From: Nocardia aurantia
GTDB taxonomy: Bacteria > Actinomycetota > Actinomycetes > Mycobacteriales > Mycobacteriaceae
DNA length: 64,000 bases
Reading direction: 5' to 3'
NCBI RefSeq assembly: GCF_009604425.1
Contig: NZ_WEGI01000012.1
Location: forward strand, 186,001 to 250,000
In this document: one piece after another, positions 62,901 to 64,000 of the stretch
How positions within the stretch are numbered: position 1 is the first letter of the stretch
Layout of the letters: the number at the start of each line of letters is the position of its first letter
Translations under genes and position numbers: made by a program
Notes under the pieces: generated by a model
The model's database searches: none
Told to the model about the DNA's origin: nothing
The model's input: only the letters and a program-made list of their open reading frames with translations

Positions 62901-63244
62901 AATTCCTGCGCTCGCACCTGAACGCACTGGGCGCGCTGCCCGCCGACCGGCTGCTCGCCCAGTCCGACGGCGCGCGAGTCCTGGTGGGCGGGGCCGTCAC
63001 CCACCGGCAGCGCCCGGCCACCGCGGCCGGAGTGACCTTCCTCAACCTGGAGGACGAGACCGGCATGGTGAACGTGGTGTGCTCCACCGGATTGTGGGCG
63101 CGGTACCGCCGCATCCTGCAGAGCGCCCCCGCCCTCCTGATCCGCGGCCGGGTCCAGAACGCGGAGGGCGCGGTCAGCATCCTCGCCGACCACGTGCAAC
63201 GCCTGGACCTGCGAATCACCGCCAAATCCCGCGACTTCCGCTGA
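59957..63244 (+). CDS. dnaE2: Error-prone DNA polymerase DnaE2
   Basis: DnaE2 is the C-family polymerase that makes damage-induced mutations together with ImuA' and ImuB. The 1095-residue product has an N-terminal PHP domain (YAELHAHSAYSFLDG, LALTDHNGFYG). The palm carries the catalytic Asp pair in PDIDLDI (about 454-460), then FQVESRAQM and NFGFPESHSQSFASL. A C-terminal OB fold reads GVTFLNLEDETGMVNVV. The ATG at 59957 follows GGAGGT by 4 bp; a TTG at 59942 is the alternative. The LexA box upstream makes it SOS-induced. Confidence 0.95.
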   Translation: MGWGNGPPTWAEMERVLSGRPGRELPPGDGGDGPAWSRKRDAYRAGARPAPDEPVVPYAELHAHSAYSFLDGACQPEELVEEAVRLGLGALALTDHNGFYGVVRFAEAAAEWGLPTVFGAELSLGSALPESEPRTGAPDPAGPHLLVLARGEEGYRRLAREMSAAHMVAGEKGVLRYDLDRLTEAAGGHWQILTGCRKGHVREALSHGDAAAAAALGDLVDRFGRDRVAVELTRHGIPADDERNARLAALAERAGLPVVATTAAHFAGPAQRRRAMALAAIRARRSLDDMDGWLPATGGAHLRSGAEMARLFAACPQAVANAAGLARDCAFDLRLIAPQLPPFEVPAGHDETSWLRDLTFRGAVRRYGPPQENPKAYRQLEHELRVIAELHFPGYFLVVHDIVAFCQDRGILCQGRGSAANSAVCYAIGITNVDPVANELLFERFLSPERDGPPDIDLDIESDRREEAIQHVYEKYGREYAAQVANVITYRGKSAVRDAARALGFSPGQQDAWSKQVSRWTGVAAEEHTDIPAEVLRLAGELEGLPRHLGIHSGGMVICDRPIADVCPVEWARMPGRSVLQWDKDDCAAVGLVKFDLLGLGMLSALHYMIDLVREHVGEVVELHALDLSEAAVYEMLSRADSVGVFQVESRAQMATLPRLRPRNFYDLVVEVALIRPGPIQGGSVHPYIRRRNELEPVHFDHPALENALGRTLGVPLFQEQLMQMAVDVAGFSAAEADQLRRAMGSKRSPERMNRLRDRFYTGMRELHGITGELADRIYEKVYAFANFGFPESHSQSFASLVFYSSWFKLHHPAAFCAGLLNAQPMGFYSPQSLVADARRHGVAVHGPDINRSLAAATLERQGAEVRLGLASVRHIGTELAERIVTARASGAYTSFLDLTGRVELTVAQAESLATAGALGSLGMTRREALWAAGAAAGERPDRLPGTGAATTAPTLPGMSELELAAADVWATGVSPDSYPTEFLRSHLNALGALPADRLLAQSDGARVLVGGAVTHRQRPATAAGVTFLNLEDETGMVNVVCSTGLWARYRRILQSAPALLIRGRVQNAEGAVSILADHVQRLDLRITAKSRDFR

Positions 63245-63525
63245 TCCGCGCGAGGCATCGGCCATCCGGCGACCCACCGCAAAGTCAGCGAGTGCGCCTG
63301 AGATCACCCAGCAAACCACCGCAACACGCCAATACGATCTCGGCTGTCGGCTGTCGGCTGTCGGCTGTCGGGCGCGGACAGGCTGGGTGCCAGGTGGACA
63401 GGCTGGGTGCCAGCGGACAGGCTGGGTGCCAGCGGACAGGCTGGGTGCCGGGCCGACTGCCGACGACAGCCGCAACGCCGCTGCGCGGAGGTCGGCTCTC
63501 GTACACCGTGTGCGAGCCGCTCGGA
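63245..63525. other. Gap after dnaE2
   Basis: About 281 bp between convergent genes. It consists mainly of two short tandem arrays. No hairpin terminator was recognised. Confidence 0.6.
63341..63451. repeat. Two adjacent short tandem arrays (7 bp and 19-20 bp)
   Basis: CGGCTGT is repeated four times from 63341 to 63368. Then GGACAGGCTGGGTGCC begins units at 63376, 63396, 63415 and 63434 (periods 20, 19, 19). The second unit contains GGCTG, so it may have grown out of the first. Confidence 0.85.
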
Positions 63526-64000
63526 TCAGAAGTCGCTGTCGCTGCCGCCACCGAAGTCGCCGCCGCTACCACCGAAATCACTACCGCCACCGCCGAAATC
63601 GGAGTCGCCGCCGCCACCGCCCCAGTCCTGGTTGGTGGGCTGATCGTCGCCCGCTTGGTAACCGGACTCGTAACCGCGCTCGTAGTCGCCGTGATTCTCG
63701 TGCTCACCCGACATCTTGCCCAGCTCGTAGCCGAGCAGGCCGCCGCCGACCACACCGCCGACCGCGCCCAGGCCACCGGCCATCCCGGGGCTCATGCCGG
63801 GACGTCCGCCGTAGCCCTGGCCGTACCCCTGATCGTAGGGGCCGGGACCGTAACCGGGCTGGCCGTAACCGGGCTGGCCGTAACCGCCCTGCGGGCCGCC
63901 GCGGTTGAACAGGCCACCGCCACCGCTGTTTCCACCGTCGCCGCCCCGGCGGCGGCGGATCAGCGCGATGATGCCGCCCACGATCAGCACCACGAACAGG
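63526..64000 (-). CDS. Gly-rich membrane protein, N-terminus cut by window edge
   Basis: At least 157 residues are visible. The frame is open to base 64000 and reads LFVVLIVGGIIALIRRRRGG, the end of a transmembrane helix with a positive stop. It is followed by Gly/Tyr/Pro repeats (GYGQPGYGQPGYG), a glycine-zipper-like segment (GGLGAVGGVVGGGLLGYELG) and an acidic Gly/Asp/Phe tail (repeats of FGGGGSD). The start lies outside the window. The low-complexity tail suggests a surface or scaffold protein. No function is known. Confidence 0.8.
   Translation of the reverse strand, partial: LFVVLIVGGIIALIRRRRGGDGGNSGGGGLFNRGGPQGGYGQPGYGQPGYGPGPYDQGYGQGYGGRPGMSPGMAGGLGAVGGVVGGGLLGYELGKMSGEHENHGDYERGYESGYQAGDDQPTNQDWGGGGGDSDFGGGGSDFGGSGGDFGGGSDSDF

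Overview
The window is high-GC DNA from a mycolic-acid actinomycete, most likely a Nocardia or close relative. This rests on gene content and order, not on a database search. From about 22 kb to 63 kb it follows the mycobacterial order nnr, alr, tsaE-tsaB-rimI-tsaD, groES-groEL1, whiB3, an Rv3415c-like gene, sigD-rsdA, an Rv3412-like gene, guaB2-guaB3, guaA, imuA'-imuB and dnaE2. A GroEL1 with a His-rich tail, an MspA-type porin and mycobacterial-type LexA boxes agree. No rRNA, tRNA, CRISPR array, prophage or transposase was seen.

Layout. 1-3.3 kb: a cut-off SDR gene with a KstR-like box, then two duplicated secreted lipases. 3.3-11.2 kb: ksgA and ispE, separated by a minus-strand copper module (CopZ-like chaperone, 65-aa membrane peptide, CopA ATPase) with two CsoR-type boxes, then an ABC-F ATPase. 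11.7-14.8 kb: two TetR regulators, each with a likely target (DUF308 membrane protein; aldo/keto reductase). 14.8-18.1 kb: a DUF445 membrane protein flanked by two related DUF4393/Abi-alpha-like proteins. 18.2-20.9 kb: NTF2-like protein, peptide release factor 3 and a lipoprotein cupredoxin. 21.0-22.0 kb: a repeat island with 196-bp inverted arms. 22-29 kb: nnr, alr, a hydrolase and the t6A-tRNA genes in a tightly packed run. 28.8-34.5 kb: Tat-exported DyP peroxidase, a membrane Hsp70-like protein, and groES-groEL1 behind a CIRCE operator. 34.7-40.3 kb: sigK with a truncated RskA-like partner, whiB3, and sigD with its anti-sigma factor. 40.5-46.3 kb: guanine nucleotide genes guaB2, guaB3, guaA. 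46.4-51.7 kb: an envelope cluster (small membrane protein, PspC-domain protein, MspA-like porin) diverging from a PspC-histidine kinase/LuxR regulator pair. 51.9-53.0 kb: a Ser/Thr kinase with no sensor domain. 53.1-63.2 kb: the SOS mutasome (imuA', imuB, dnaE2), with LexA boxes before imuA' and before dnaE2 and several unrelated genes between. The right edge cuts a glycine-rich membrane protein.

Most unusual features: (i) gene-tail-derived tandem repeats in several intergenic gaps and the large inverted-repeat island upstream of nnr; (ii) the DUF4393-DUF445-DUF4393 cluster; (iii) the SigK partner reduced to the RskA N-terminal domain; (iv) a 447-bp spacer splitting imuA' from imuB; (v) a strong stem-loop between groES and groEL1; (vi) a TetR operator sequence shared by two facing promoters. 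Annotated starts rest on ribosome-binding sites, overlaps and remembered homologue lengths. Several are GTG or TTG.
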